Part shown: positions 1-10,560 of the stretch, in pieces
How positions within the stretch are numbered: the first letter of the stretch is position 1
Layout of the letters: the number at the start of each line of letters is the position of its first letter
DNA from: Macrolepiota albuminosa
Lineage: Eukaryota > Basidiomycota > Agaricomycetes > Agaricales > Agaricaceae
Assembly: GCA_027475525.1 (NCBI GenBank)
Contig: JAMWFC010000090.1
Span: 1,798,001 to 1,862,000, forward strand
Length of the DNA stretch: 64,000 nucleotides
Direction: 5' to 3'
Made by a program: the position numbers and the translations under genes
The notes under the pieces: model-generated
Told to the model about the DNA's origin: nothing
Seen by the model: only the letters and a program-made list of their open reading frames with translations
The model's database searches: none

Positions 1-107
1 GCGGTCCTGCAGTGCAGTGACATTATCATTTGTAATTATACATGTCTCCTTATTAGAAAGAAGACCTCGTAAATTGGACAATTCCAACTTATGGGTAAAG
101 GCTTTCA

Positions 108-2438
108 CTAAATATCACGGCGCTGGTGGAACACCACCGCCCTGTCGTTAATAAATGCAATCTGCTCTTTCCTATAATCGTCCGGTATCATGGTCAAATT
201 TGCGCCATTCAGCTGCATGATCATCTCGTTAGTTGTGTTGTATTCATCCCATTGTGGACCTACAGCAGGACAAGTTGTATTACATAAGAGAAGATGCCAT
301 TCCTAAAGAAGAGAGAACCTACGCGGAACACCAAGTCCATCATTTGGATCGAGACTCGTCGCAAACGAGATCCAATATTCCATCATGATGTTGCTAAGAT
401 TAAGAGAAGTTGCTGTCTGTATAGTCGGATCTCCATACACGAAAGCAATCTCAGAACTATGAAAGACTAGACATTTAGCGTTCGAAATTTTTCAGCTCCG
501 GAGTTCGGCCTCTTGACAAGAGAGACAGACCTCCAAGTCGCCCAGAACCAGGCTGTGGTTCGGTAAACAGATATCCATGACTCTTCAAACCTGCGTTTGC
601 TGCAACCTGATTAAAGTTCCTGCGTTGGGCCTGGAAGGCTACATCTCCTTCTGCATCGTGATTTTATTAATTATAATGCGAAAGAATTATGTATTGTGAG
701 CTTACCCAGTGCCGCGGCCTGCTTATATACGCTGCTGAGCCCAAACGTCTCGTTGCCCGTATCGAAGGGAGACCCGAGAGCAGGAACGTCAGGGTATAGC
801 TGTATGAGCTTATCTGCCGTACTGTCTAACGTTTGGGCTGATACGATAGGCGGGGAAAAGTTCGCAATGATAAAGTTGCGAACTTGTTGCTCTGAATTCA
901 ACGTAGTTGGCGTGAAGAGTGTTCCTATACACCAATCAAAGACAATTATATTAACGCAAAATGGAGATCAGGGAAACTTTTGCGCACCTTCATCAAGATT
1001 TGTCCCAGTGATGAAAGGAACACGGGCAAATTGACCCTTTGCAAATAACCTAGAGGGTATGTCTGGATACAGGCCATCTGGACCATCAATCGTTGGGTCA
1101 AATGCAAAGAGTTCCGGAGACAATGCTAGGGCAGTGAGTAATCCGTGGAATATATCGCTAGAATTGGCAGCCTTAAGGCAGGCAAACGTATTCCCAGAGG
1201 TGGCCAGGTCGGCGCACGACGGGACACCGCCCACAAAGTTTTGCCAGTCTATCTCGCGCCGTTCGGCATCGAATGTGAGCGCAGTGGCTGGAGAGCCAGA
1301 TTCGAGTATCTGGAGCAGAAAGAGAATTCAATAGGGCAAGGTGAGAAGCAGCGGAAAAGACCATACGACACCCCGGACGAGCTTGGATAACGGAGAGTTG
1401 AAGTAGAGGATAGACGTCATGACTGCACCAGCGCTTTCGCCAAACGCAGTCACCTGCAGGTGAAAACGTTGCGTTGCGTTCAATCAAATTACGTATATGA
1501 TTAAAATAAGTGCAAAGGTACTTTGGTCTTATCACCCCCAAAAGCTCCAATGTTCGCTTGAACCCATTCGAGGGCAGCGATTTGATCTTTGATCGCTAGA
1601 TTGAGCGCCTTTTCATCATCAGCTGAAAATACGTCCTTCCTTGCTTTGTACCGGGCAGCAGAATAAAAACTCACCTTCTTGACCCTGGGGGAACCCTAAA
1701 GGACCGAGTCTGTAATTGAAATTCACATAAATCAGTGGTGTTCCCTTTGATAATTTCGTAAACGCCGAGGACTTTCCAAACAAGCCGTTGACTTACACGA
1801 GCGACACTATGCGCAACGATCGCGCTCCCGTTAAAATCACTCGACTGGCCTGCGATGAATCCGCCGCCGTACCTAGACCCAGTGAGAATGATCCTAAATC
1901 ATATGACACGTGCTTACGTCCAAAACAACTTTCAAGGTGGGATGAAAAATCACTCCTACGAAAAAATGAAGGAAAAACTTACGACGGGCAATTCTGCATT
2001 GTACTTTGTGCCCGAGGGGCGGAATATGTTGATTGTTAGGCAATCCTCCGATAACACGACACCGTCTTCTGGCTACAATAAAACCCCATTCAGAAATCGT
2101 TCCAAGAAGCCGTTATTTAACTTACGACCTGGAGACATGCCGGGCCAAAATTGGTGGCATCGAAATACGAACTGTTATCAGTAGGGCTGAGTTTAAGAAC
2201 GGGAGGTTGAAGACGCAAGTTCCCGATAGGGGGCTCCGCGAAGGGTATGCCTGGTCAAGGTAGATAGTAGTAGCGTCAATATCCGAGTCTACGTTCTACC
2301 GTTGAGATAGGCACCTCCGAAGAAATCCTGCTTCAATCCAGATATATCACGGCCGACCAATGTGGTTTTCCCTAGTGTGACTTCCGGGGCTGCGAGTGCC
2401 AGGGAAGCCAATGCAAGCAAAAGCAGTGAGAGAAGCAT
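108..2438 (-). CDS. secreted type-B carboxylesterase/lipase
   Basis: Alpha/beta-hydrolase that would cleave carboxylic esters outside the cell. My model has 13 exons: 2438-2300, 2250-2126, 2072-1983, 1928-1918, 1872-1797, 1744-1675, 1622-1522, 1453-1367, 1309-988, 924-706, 650-531, 466-323 and 259-108. Every junction is GT-AG, phases agree, and the total is 1656 nt (551 aa), normal for the family. The N-terminus MLLSLLLLALASLALA is a signal peptide. Family landmarks in order: GIPFAEPPIGNLRL, SEDCLTIN, the oxyanion-hole YGGGF, the nucleophile elbow GESAG (exon 8), the acid GTNLDEG (end of exon 9) and the catalytic His in HSSE (exon 12). The start is the only Met ahead of the signal peptide. 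The fourth exon is only 11 nt and supplies LFWT before YGGGF. No frame-breaking lesion is visible. The substrate cannot be told from sequence. Confidence 0.93.
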
Positions 2439-2474
2439 ATCGGGATTCTGCTTTTCCACAGTCTTTTGCTCCCC

Positions 2475-2483
2475 CTTTTTATA
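2475..2483 (-). promoter_or_regulatory. TATA-like element of the carboxylesterase
   Basis: Reads TATAAAAAG on the minus strand, 37-45 bp upstream of the start codon. This implies a very short 5' leader. Position and match are the only support. Confidence 0.4.
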
Positions 2484-3249
2484 CTTAAAGCCGGGTCCTC
2501 GGCATCGTTTGCGCTATGAGGTCGTGTCACTGTAACGTCAAATGTCATGTTTTTGTGATGAGACTTTTGCCGGATACTTTCAGGACGTATACACGATGTC
2601 ATGAGAGCAGTGAAAAAGGGCCAAAAACATCAAATAGGACATAGCTTCCTCTACGCGCGTGAGAGAGATACCCGGTGCAATGAGAACCTTATAAGACCAC
2701 CAAGTATGTGATCAGATATCACTGTGTGAAACAAACCTGATCCATACGGGTGACGTCACTTTGTGTCAATCAGAATTTGAATTTGGCATGTTAACACTGT
2801 TGTATTGTGCTATAGCATACATGGCAATTTAAACGCCTATGCTGGTCACGCAACTGAAAGTGATGAAGAGAAAAGGGAAGGTGGCGAGTCACGAAGAAGA
2901 AGGTAGAAGAAAAGCAGAATAGTCGGGAGATAGCGCCAACGGCCGCAGCATCACGCTGCGGCCTGAAACAGTGAATTTTTTTGCTCTCGTCCGAAGCGAT
3001 CGAGAGGGCTATGTAGTACAAATATGTCGCGTATAATATTTAATAAACGTGGTTTAATATAGAGGGAGAGGAGGGAGGGTGAACGAAAATGCAACGAGAA
3101 AATTAAGATACACGAATAAAATCTGGAAATATTTTGGGGTGAGATGGCCGTGCGTGGAAGTAGCCTGCTGCTAGCTTACTATAGAAATCGCCTGGTGCCC
3201 GTAAAGACACAATCAACAGTTATCTTGCCCTCCTCGATGACATCGAGAA
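2484..3249. other. intergenic, no gene recognised
   Basis: CpG-normal DNA between the carboxylesterase promoter and the first retrotransposon remnant. The longest open stretch (minus strand, 2791-3021, 76 codons) resembles nothing I know and has low complexity. I see no RNA gene here. Confidence 0.5.
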
Positions 3250-4230
3250 AAAAAAAGTGAAAGCGCAACAGCGACGAGCCAGACAATGCAAGGGAAATGT
3301 AGCCAGACCTCTCTCTGGAGAAAAGGATACATCTGCAGGGAGAGGAATCAACCTATCCAATCTGCAAGGGACCAGGACTCAATCAGGAAGTCACCTCCAA
3401 GTAGTTGCAAGACAACAGACAAGACTAAATGGTATTTGAAGGCTCAATAGTGGGAGGCTAGACCAGCCTCTCAGGTAATACCTCTATTGTGTATTCTGAA
3501 GAAGTACAGGACATTGAGAACTGCATTGGATGTTCACCAACACAATGACAATACAGTAAAAGATGTAGCCCCCTTGCCAGACCAGAAAGTGATCTGGAAG
3601 GATATTGCACATGCAAAGTTCAGGTCAAAGATTGACCTGATGAATGTGTATGAACAAGTATGGATCTGGGAGAGCAATATTTGCAAGATAGTGTTCTTGT
3701 TAATAATGGGAATATATGTCAGCAACATTATGCAGATTGGAGACTGCAATGCTCTGGCCATATTTCAGAGGTTAATAACCTCTATATTCCAAGATGTTAT
3801 TGGGCAATTTGTACACATATACCTAGACAATATTTTCATCTATTCAGACACTATCAAAGATTATGAACAACACTTTTGAGTGATCTTTGAGTGATTGAAG
3901 TCAAACTTGTTGTACCTTCAAGTGAAAAAAGTGTGAATTATATGCTGAGACAATTGATTGTCTTGGGCATAAAATTGACAGTCATGGTATTCACTCTGAC
4001 CAGAACAAGTTGGACCATATACAGGATTGGAGAGTGCCTCAAATATATAATGACATTCAGAGATTTGTGGGTTTGATGAACTACATAGACAACTGTTTGT
4101 CTGACATTACAGCCTATATGGGCCCACTGATGTCTATCACACAGAGCAGGGCACTGTTTATATAAAGAACTGTTTATCAGTGATATTTCAAGATGATAAA
4201 ACACATCTGATTAAAAACTCTAGTTATTTG

Positions 4231-4572
4231 TGTTAGAACTCAATAGCCAATAACTGACAGACAAGTAAGTAAACGTCCTCAGTTCAATTATAATTGACTG
4301 ATCTAGTTACCTGACAGACAAGTAAGTAAACGTCTGTCAGGTAAGTTATATCAGTAAGTGTTACTTGGTATTTATGTAGTCCGTACTCACCCTCAGTTCA
4401 ATTATAATTGACTGAGGGTGTATGTATCATATGTCTCTATATATATGTATTTGGGAACAATGGATCAGTTCTGTGACAATGTTGCTGGCCTTGGTGCTAG
4501 GGCCACTGGCCACGGTGGACAAAGGGGGTGGCGTGATGCTTGTCGGTGGTGCGTGCATTTTGGATGTCATCA
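4231..4572 (-). mobile_element. solo copia-type LTR A, TSD ATTTG
   Basis: Starts TGTTAGAACT and ends GTCATCA, flanked by ATTTG at 4226-4230 and 4573-4577; removing it rejoins the Ty3 pol. Oriented minus, because TATATATAGAG on that strand precedes a perfect hairpin (4390-4418, arms CCCTCAGT/ACTGAGGG) by about 25 nt. A 22-bp direct repeat (ctgacagacaagtaag...) flanks a second, incomplete copy of the hairpin near 4278. Confidence 0.9.
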
Positions 4573-5051
4573 ATTTGACCTATTGATTTAAGGCAAAATG
4601 AGCCTATATAGCTCATATGCAACTCCTCAAAGATGGGTGTTAAAGCAATATATAGCCAAGGCCACACTTGGCAGAAATGCAGGCCTATTGGCTTCATGTC
4701 AAAGAAGTTCACATTGACACAGCAGAATTATGCTGTGCATGAACTGGAAATGCTTGCAACACTTGAGGCACTCCTCAAATGGGAAGACAAGCTTATGAGA
4801 TATAAAATCCACATAATCATAGATTATAAAGTGCTGGAGTTCTTCAAAACTCAAGCATCTTTATCTTCCAGGCAGTGCCAGTGGATCAACTACATATCCC
4901 AATACCAGTTTGACATCATGTATGTCAAAGGTGAGCTCAATAAGGTGGTGGACTGCCTATCAAGATATTTTGAGAGTTCCAGTGAGTATCACAACAGTCA
5001 TGAATATGTCAATGTGAATGTGTGCATTGATCTCCAAGATGATGACCTGCC

Positions 5052-5537
5052 TGTAAGGGCAACCTCTAGAGGCTGTGGCTGTATTAGAGTATGTACTGAC
5101 AATATCATAATAACTACTCACCTGGCAGAGGGAGATCCAAAGAGAACAAGTCTAGGAATTCCCTATGCCAGGTTGGATGCTTCTGGGGCTTTTGAAGCAT
5201 GGGAAACAACTGTACAGTACAACAAAACCTTAAAAACTCAAAAATTGACTAACCAAACAACTGTGCAAACAAGGCAGGAAAACTCTGGACTTTGGAAGTC
5301 AGAAAGGCAAACTCTGGCTTATATAAGCAGTCTGGAAGCGGTGCTGAAGGGCCCACACTTGTCTGAATGATAGCTAAAGAACCAGAGCACCTCAAAGGCT
5401 GAGAATAGTACTAACAGATAGTGTTGAGAGAATAGAAACAGCAAAATGAGAGAATGATAGAAGAAATAAGGAAATGAATGAAAGGAGAGTGAAGGAATAA
5501 GGAGTGAAAGAAGGAAAAAATGAGGAGTCCCCTGACA
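5052..5537 (+). mobile_element. solo LTR, TGTAAGGG family, TSD CTGCC
   Basis: 486 bp, from TGTAAGGG to CCCCTGACA, with CTGCC on both sides (5047-5051, 5538-5542). The Ty3 pol it interrupts continues afterwards (compare 26940-27060). Other copies of this LTR are at 11777, 35407, 46849 and 50685. Relative to the 11777 copy, this one lacks a short piece near its start. Confidence 0.88.
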
Positions 5538-5758
5538 CTGCCTTAAGATGTCAAGGAGCATGTTGTAGAGCTACATGCTATGCAAACTTGTGAGCATTGG
5601 TGAAGTCAATGTGTGCTGAAAAAGTGTGAGGTGTGAGAGGTTGAGGCTGAGGCTGAGTGGCTTAAGCTGGCTCAGCAGGAACCAAGTCTAGATCAGGAGA
5701 GCACATACCAAGAGTCAGCAATCTGAAGGCCTTATGCCACTTTTTCTATACTTCTCCT

Positions 5759-5838
5759 TGACTTAAATTACTTCCACCTAGCTCAGATTATTTCCACTTG
5801 ACTTAGATCACTTCTACCTGACTTAAATTGTTTCCAGC
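5759..5838 (+). repeat. four 20-bp tandem repeats in LTR-like promoter DNA
   Basis: Units at 5759, 5779, 5799 and 5819 follow the pattern TGACTTARATTACTTCCACC with a few substitutions each. They lie about 35-110 bp upstream of a TATATAAAG sequence, the place where LTRs carry enhancer repeats. Confidence 0.75.
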
Positions 5839-6965
5839 TCCTCCTTTTAGTAGTGTCCTATAGCTATATAAAGTCTTCTAGTCTGTAGCTACATTTCAGT
5901 CTTGAGATTTCATCTTGTCTGCTCTTTACTTGTGTTCTTCCTCCTTCCTCTCTTTCTTTCCACATACTTGTTTGCTGTTAAATCTGCCTAGGTAGTTTTT
6001 TTTACTCTGTAGGTGCCTTCCTAGGGTCAGAGGATCCTGACAGAATGGGGAATGTAAACACCAGAATTAAGCAGCAGAGGCTGAGTGGTTGAAGAATTGT
6101 AATCTAAAGCAATAGAGGTTGTGGCCATAGAAAGATTTTGGAGGCAATCAAGAATACAAGAAAGATTGCTGATAAGAAAATACAAGTTTGTTACAAGAGA
6201 TCTTGAGCTTGGCTAGAACAGGATTATATGGTCTGAATAGAGCAAGACAAGATCAACTGTGTTGATTGCCTAGGATATAGTAGTCAATATATGGACCTTT
6301 TATAGGTATATAGAGAAAAAAAGGAGAATAAGATAAAGGAGAAAAATGAGTAAGATAATCTTTAATTACAGAATAAAGAGAAACAATGAAGTAATAACAT
6401 ACTAGGAGTTGAATAGGGTACTTGAATATTAGGAGAGATGATGAGAATGGGTACTTGGTAATTATATTAGATTTTTGAATAGACTTAACTAGGAATCTTG
6501 ACAGTAATAGTGACTGGTCTTGACCAACTTCCTCTTCTGAAAGCTTTGATGTGATTTTCCAGACACTTGATAATTGACTGCTCTAACTCAGCAATTCAGC
6601 TGGGTGAGCACTGCTCTTTCTCAGATCCTTGTTTCTGAACTCACTGCCTTCTCCTCCAGACTCATCTCTTGAAGTGGGTTCACAGAGGCTGTGACTATCC
6701 AAGGTGGATTAAGACAACTCAACAGGCTGAGAGGCATTTGTATTCATTTGAACTATTGAGAGTTGTCAATGGACATAAGACTCATGATAGTCACAAAAAT
6801 ATACTGCCTCACTTATTCTAGAGAGTTGGTTGTCAAAGTGAGACTTCTCTGGGGGATAAGTTTCACCTGCAGCCACCTCTCTAGAACCATACATGATATT
6901 GTACTACTCTTCAAGCACTTTTATTGATTGCATAAAAACATTGTTTTGATTGTCATTAATTGATC

Positions 6966-7089
6966 AATGTCTTATGATATTTTGGGCCAGGAAATTAGAA
7001 AATATTTTAATGTCCTTTTTTGCAGAAAATATCCTTCCTGATATGAAAATATTCTTTCAATCCTAGCCCAAAATATCATAAAGACATTG
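6966..7089. repeat. 124-bp fold-back (MITE-like) element
   Basis: The outer arms CAATGTCTTATGATATTTTG (6966 on) and its near-perfect complement (ending 7089) enclose weaker inner complementarity, so almost the whole segment can fold. No clear target duplication was found and no ORF is present. Confidence 0.55.
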
Positions 7090-7231
7090 TTTAGAACAAT
7101 AAATAAACATTGATTTTTTTTTTATTTCTATTGAATTGTATTGCAAGGACCATTGAAATGCCATTCTAACTTCAGTTACAATATTTTTCCAAGAGTTTCT
7201 ACAGAAACATTCAAATGAATTTTAAAATCAA

Positions 7232-7690
7232 TTGGTGTGTTTTTACATTAGTTTGCCGCCGAGATCAGCCATTGGTTCTTTTGACAATTTACCGCTTGCT
7301 ACGAGCCTGCTTAATGATTTCAAGGGGCATTTTGTTTGGCTTTCTAGAAGTGAAGTGGGACCTGAATTTTTCTCAATAAACTTTTTGCGTACATCCAACA
7401 ATATCACTCGTGATCAAATACTTATTCTCGGTTATGATCCCCTTCTTCATGTGACCCATTGCGATCAGTCCGTGCGGTGGATCCATGCGTTATGGCAATC
7501 ATCTGACGCCCAGATCTGGTTCAGCGGGTCTAGCGTCGAGTCACAAGTTCCGTTGATCAAAGCGGATATATTTTTAGTTGATTTTTTGTCGGGAAAAGTA
7601 AGTCACGCTGTGATTCACGGCATCTTGTTATTTTCAAATTATACTTCCGTTGGCATGGCTTCCTTACGCCGAGGCAGCGCTGTTGTTTAG
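7232..7690 (+). CDS. hypothetical ORF, doubtful
   Basis: An open stretch of 152 codons starting exactly where base composition changes from AT-rich transposon debris to CpG-normal DNA. The protein has no signal peptide, no membrane segment and no motif I recognise. It ends 150 bp before the lipase start and could be the remains of a host gene or chance. No intron consensus extends it convincingly. Confidence 0.18.
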   Translation: MVCFYISLPPRSAIGSFDNLPLATSLLNDFKGHFVWLSRSEVGPEFFSINFLRTSNNITRDQILILGYDPLLHVTHCDQSVRWIHALWQSSDAQIWFSGSSVESQVPLIKADIFLVDFLSGKVSHAVIHGILLFSNYTSVGMASLRRGSAVV

Positions 7691-7839
7691 GAGCATGATC
7701 TGGTTACCCCACGACTCTTTCTTCTTTCAGGCACGTTGTAGAGTCCGGATCAGGCGATATATGCCGTCTGCAGCAAAAACGAATAAATTGGAAGACAAGC
7801 TGAAAAAATAAAGCCGCAAGTCTGCTTTTTGGAAGCGCT

Positions 7840-9265
7840 ATGAGAGCTGCATTCACTGCCTTAGTCCTCTTCAGCGCCCTGTCAGTTGGTCACGGTTCAC
7901 CGGCACCACTGGCCCTGCGTCAAAGCATCACCCCGCTCACTTCTGTTCAGATTGCGACTTTCAAACCCTACACCTGGTTTGCGAGTACTGCCTATTGTTC
8001 TCCGAGCACAACTTTGACCTGGACCTGCGGTGGTCAGTGACCAAGTCTCATTAAGTGGTATAAACATACTAAATCATTAAATCCTAGCGAATTGTGATGC
8101 TAATCCTGACTTCATCCCCGTCGCTTCCGGCGGTAATGGCGATGACATTCAGTATTGTAGGTATACAGATATAAAGACCAGTTCCAGCCATACAGACTCA
8201 CGTGCACAGGGTTCATTGGATATTCGCCCTCTCTGAGCACTGTTATCGTCAGTCACCAGGGTACCGACATCTTCAAATTGTTAGTTGAACTTCGCCTTTC
8301 TCTCCGTGATTTTTGATTTCGAGTTCTTAGTTTGACAGAGAATCAGAACTCACCAACATTGATGCATCTTTTGCAACACTTGACTCTACCCTTTTCCCTG
8401 GCCTCACTTCATTACTAGTTGAGGTTCACGAGGGATTTGCAAGCGAACACTCCAAGTAGAGAAATCCACTTTCCCTGTGACTACTCAACTGACACTTTCT
8501 GCTCATAGAACTGCCACTACCATCCTTGCTGCTGTCAAGCAGGCAATATCTGCTCATGGGACGACTCATGTGACTATCGTTGGACATTCTCTCGGTAGGA
8601 GGCGCTTGGTGCCGACTTTCTTTCTTGTCAGTGTACTCAGAAATATAAGGTGCTGCGATTGCATTACTGAATGGAGTGTATCTTCCTCTACACCTGGATG
8701 GTGTCACCTTCAAGACAATAGGTTATGGGTTACCCAGAGTATGTCTTCTGCTTGTCTCGTCCTATGGAAGATTTACAAAGGAGACTCTTCTATTTATGTT
8801 ATTTTTAAGGTTGGAAATAAGGAATTTGCAGATTACGTCGATGCAAACGTCACCTTGACGCACATCAATAACAGGTAAAGTACTCTCGGTTTCATTTTAC
8901 AAAGGTTCGGTGTTGTGACATTGTCAAACTGTAACTCGTATAGAGAAGACCCCATTGCTATAGTTCCAGGCTCATTACTTGCTCTTACTGAGATTGCATC
9001 CTTGCCTAACATATTGCGACAAGCTGATTAATGGGCTTCCGCCATCCATCTGGTGAAGTCCACATTCAGGACTCAGGTGCCTGGCTAGCTTGCCCAGGTG
9101 AATCTATACTTGCCACAAGCCTGATGTAGCATTTGCTGATAACGATTGAAACTAGGTCAAGATAATATCGATACACATTGTATCGTCGGAGACGTTGGAA
9201 ATATTCTCGAAGGAAACATACTCAACCACATTGGGCCTTACGATGGTGTTGAAATGGGCTGCTAA
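7840..9265 (+). CDS. secreted class 3 (alpha/beta) lipase, probably disrupted
   Basis: Extracellular triacylglycerol lipase type. Exons as read: 7840-8032, 8088-8156, 8210-8279, 8339-8455, 8509-8594, 8650-8738, 8810-8874, 8944-about 8970, about 9026-9097 and 9156-9265. Junctions are GT-AG except the eighth. The product starts with a signal peptide (MRAAFTALVLFSALSVGHGS) and carries the nucleophile elbow GHSLG split by an intron, LTHINNREDPIAIVP and GFRHPSGEVHI with the probable catalytic His, ending GPYDGVEMGC. The exon 8/9 junction is wrong: no GT exists after IVPG, and the reading frame that gives GFRHPSGE holds TGA where I expect Arg. That combination suggests recent inactivation, or an intron I cannot resolve. 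The rest of the frame is clean. Confidence 0.8.
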
Positions 9266-10146
9266 AGGGCTGTAGACACTGTAGGCATATCTGGAAATTG
9301 AATACACCCTGAACATCTCAGCTGCACATTTAATACTCGTTGTATCATGAAAGATACCCATGGAACAATTGAAACTATGTGGACCTGGAAAGTTTGTTTA
9401 ATTCATAACAAAAGACAATGGAATTCGAGGGAACGGGCTGAAGAAGACGCATAGACCGACAGTGCATACACGCACGACAAATCAAATACTCAGACCGTAG
9501 AATACCAAAAAAAGACATATCGGGTTGAATCTCTATCTATGGTACGCGAGCTACGATTCGTGCCTTCGGCACAAATTTCATAGCTCGTTGGGGGCTTTTC
9601 TCCTAGACCCCCTGTTGATTGTCACACCAGCCAGTTGTTGAGGGAAATGGTATCTGACTTACATCAAAACTTATTGTAAGCTGAGACTATGTGCCCCGCC
9701 AGCTAGCCCAGCATGAGATAAGGCGGGTTGACTTATAAGGATATCATCTCTTTCCTTTTCCAGCAATTAAGTCGGTGTAATGAAATGATACTATCACAAC
9801 TATGGAGTTGCAAAATTTCGAGAAAAATCAACACTTACGGACTTCACGAGTCAGTTGAATAGTATCGTACTTAGATATTTGTAACTTCACATTTGTCGTA
9901 CAATAGTGTTGAGCCTTGTCGGAAGGAAGCCGGGAGTCCAGGGTGCCAAAAACAGGGAGTTGCAAAACCTTCATCACGGCGTGGTCACAATACCGGTTCA
10001 ATCTCCATTTCAGCAAATCATTGCACCCCTTTCAAGGACAGCAGGCGTCCAAAAGCATGGAGAGCAAGACAATTTGGAAAGTATGTACAACAATACAAGT
10101 AGAGTGTCTATAAGTGATATTAAATGAGCTATCAAGTATTATAATT
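9266..10146. other. intergenic, hairpin but no gene recognised
   Basis: CpG-normal DNA downstream of the lipase. It contains the hairpin at 9547-9587. Open stretches of 60-70 codons near 9890-10130 overlap in three frames and look like chance. Confidence 0.5.
9547..9587. repeat. imperfect hairpin, loop TTC
   Basis: The arms CGAGCTA...GTGCC and GGCAC...TAGCTCG can pair around a 3-nt loop. It lies about 280 bp downstream of the lipase stop. It could be a repeat end or an RNA structure; nothing decides between them. Confidence 0.45.
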
Positions 10147-10374
10147 TGTTGGAACCTGGTACAGCAGCAAGTTACGTCTATGGGTGTGACCAACACCTAG
10201 ACAAGTATGTTGTAAGTAATTATCCTCAGATCAACGTAAACTGAACTGAGGGTACGATGCTAGTAATAGACTGAATATATAAGAAAGTCGATACAAAGGT
10301 AACGGTGGCCTGATTGGCCCTGAGGTTGTGTCCATGGTACCTTTCATGGTTATCACACTCGTCACAACCCAACA
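10147..10374 (-). mobile_element. solo copia-type LTR B, TSD TAATT
   Basis: 228 bp, TGTTGGAACC to AACCCAACA, with TAATT at 10142-10146 and 10375-10379. On the minus strand CTTATATATTC is followed after about 25 nt by the hairpin 10223-10252 (CCTCAG arms). It shares a second small hairpin (GGTGTG/CACACC type) with the LTR at 62706. Confidence 0.88.
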
Positions 10375-10560
10375 TAATTAGCATTTGGGGGTGGTAACAA
10401 AGGAAATTGTGAACAGTATTTGACAAAATGGAAATATGGTTACCGGTCAATTAAACTGTACCTAAGCATGATGCAATGAGATTAGCTTAGATTGAGTGTG
10501 GAGAAAACTTGATGTATCTGTGGTATTTCCAGATGTCTATCTAATACATCTGGAGAATGC

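Larger units (their letters stand above)
3250..5715 (+). pseudogene. decayed Ty3 pol (RT/RNase H) of the 20.8-33.3 kb family
   Basis: Degenerate Ty3/gypsy polymerase. From about 3430 it tracks the reverse transcriptase of the larger element at 25.6 kb: ILKKYRTLRTALDVHQHND against the other copy's IPKKDGTLQTALDACQHND, then IDLMNVYEQV and HIYLDNIFIYSD. The catalytic YLDD is thus YLDN here. RNase H follows at 4633-5050 (GFMSKKFTLTQQNYAVHELE, YVKGELNKVVDCLSRYFES). The body is interrupted by two solo LTRs (4231-4572 and 5052-5537), both with target duplications, and resumes after the second. It is almost free of CpG, so it is probably old. The 5' and 3' limits are approximate. Confidence 0.8.
5716..7231. 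other. AT-rich repeat debris without recognisable gene
   Basis: CpG-poor DNA after the Ty3 remnant. The part from about 5740 to 6045 is LTR-like: a short tandem array (5759-5838), then CTATATAAAG near 5873, ending CCTGACA before a purine-rich stretch. The last ~150 bp (7100-7250) resembles 40250-40390, so a dispersed element ends here. No coding region is seen. Confidence 0.5.

Noticed and set aside
696..1390. Plus-strand open frames of 80-110 codons
   Set aside because: They are shadows of the carboxylesterase exons on the other strand; the protein sequences resemble nothing.
9890..10127. Possible tRNA or RNA gene around the GGTTCAATC sequence at about 9995
   Set aside because: No acceptor stem, A box or anticodon arm could be matched to it.
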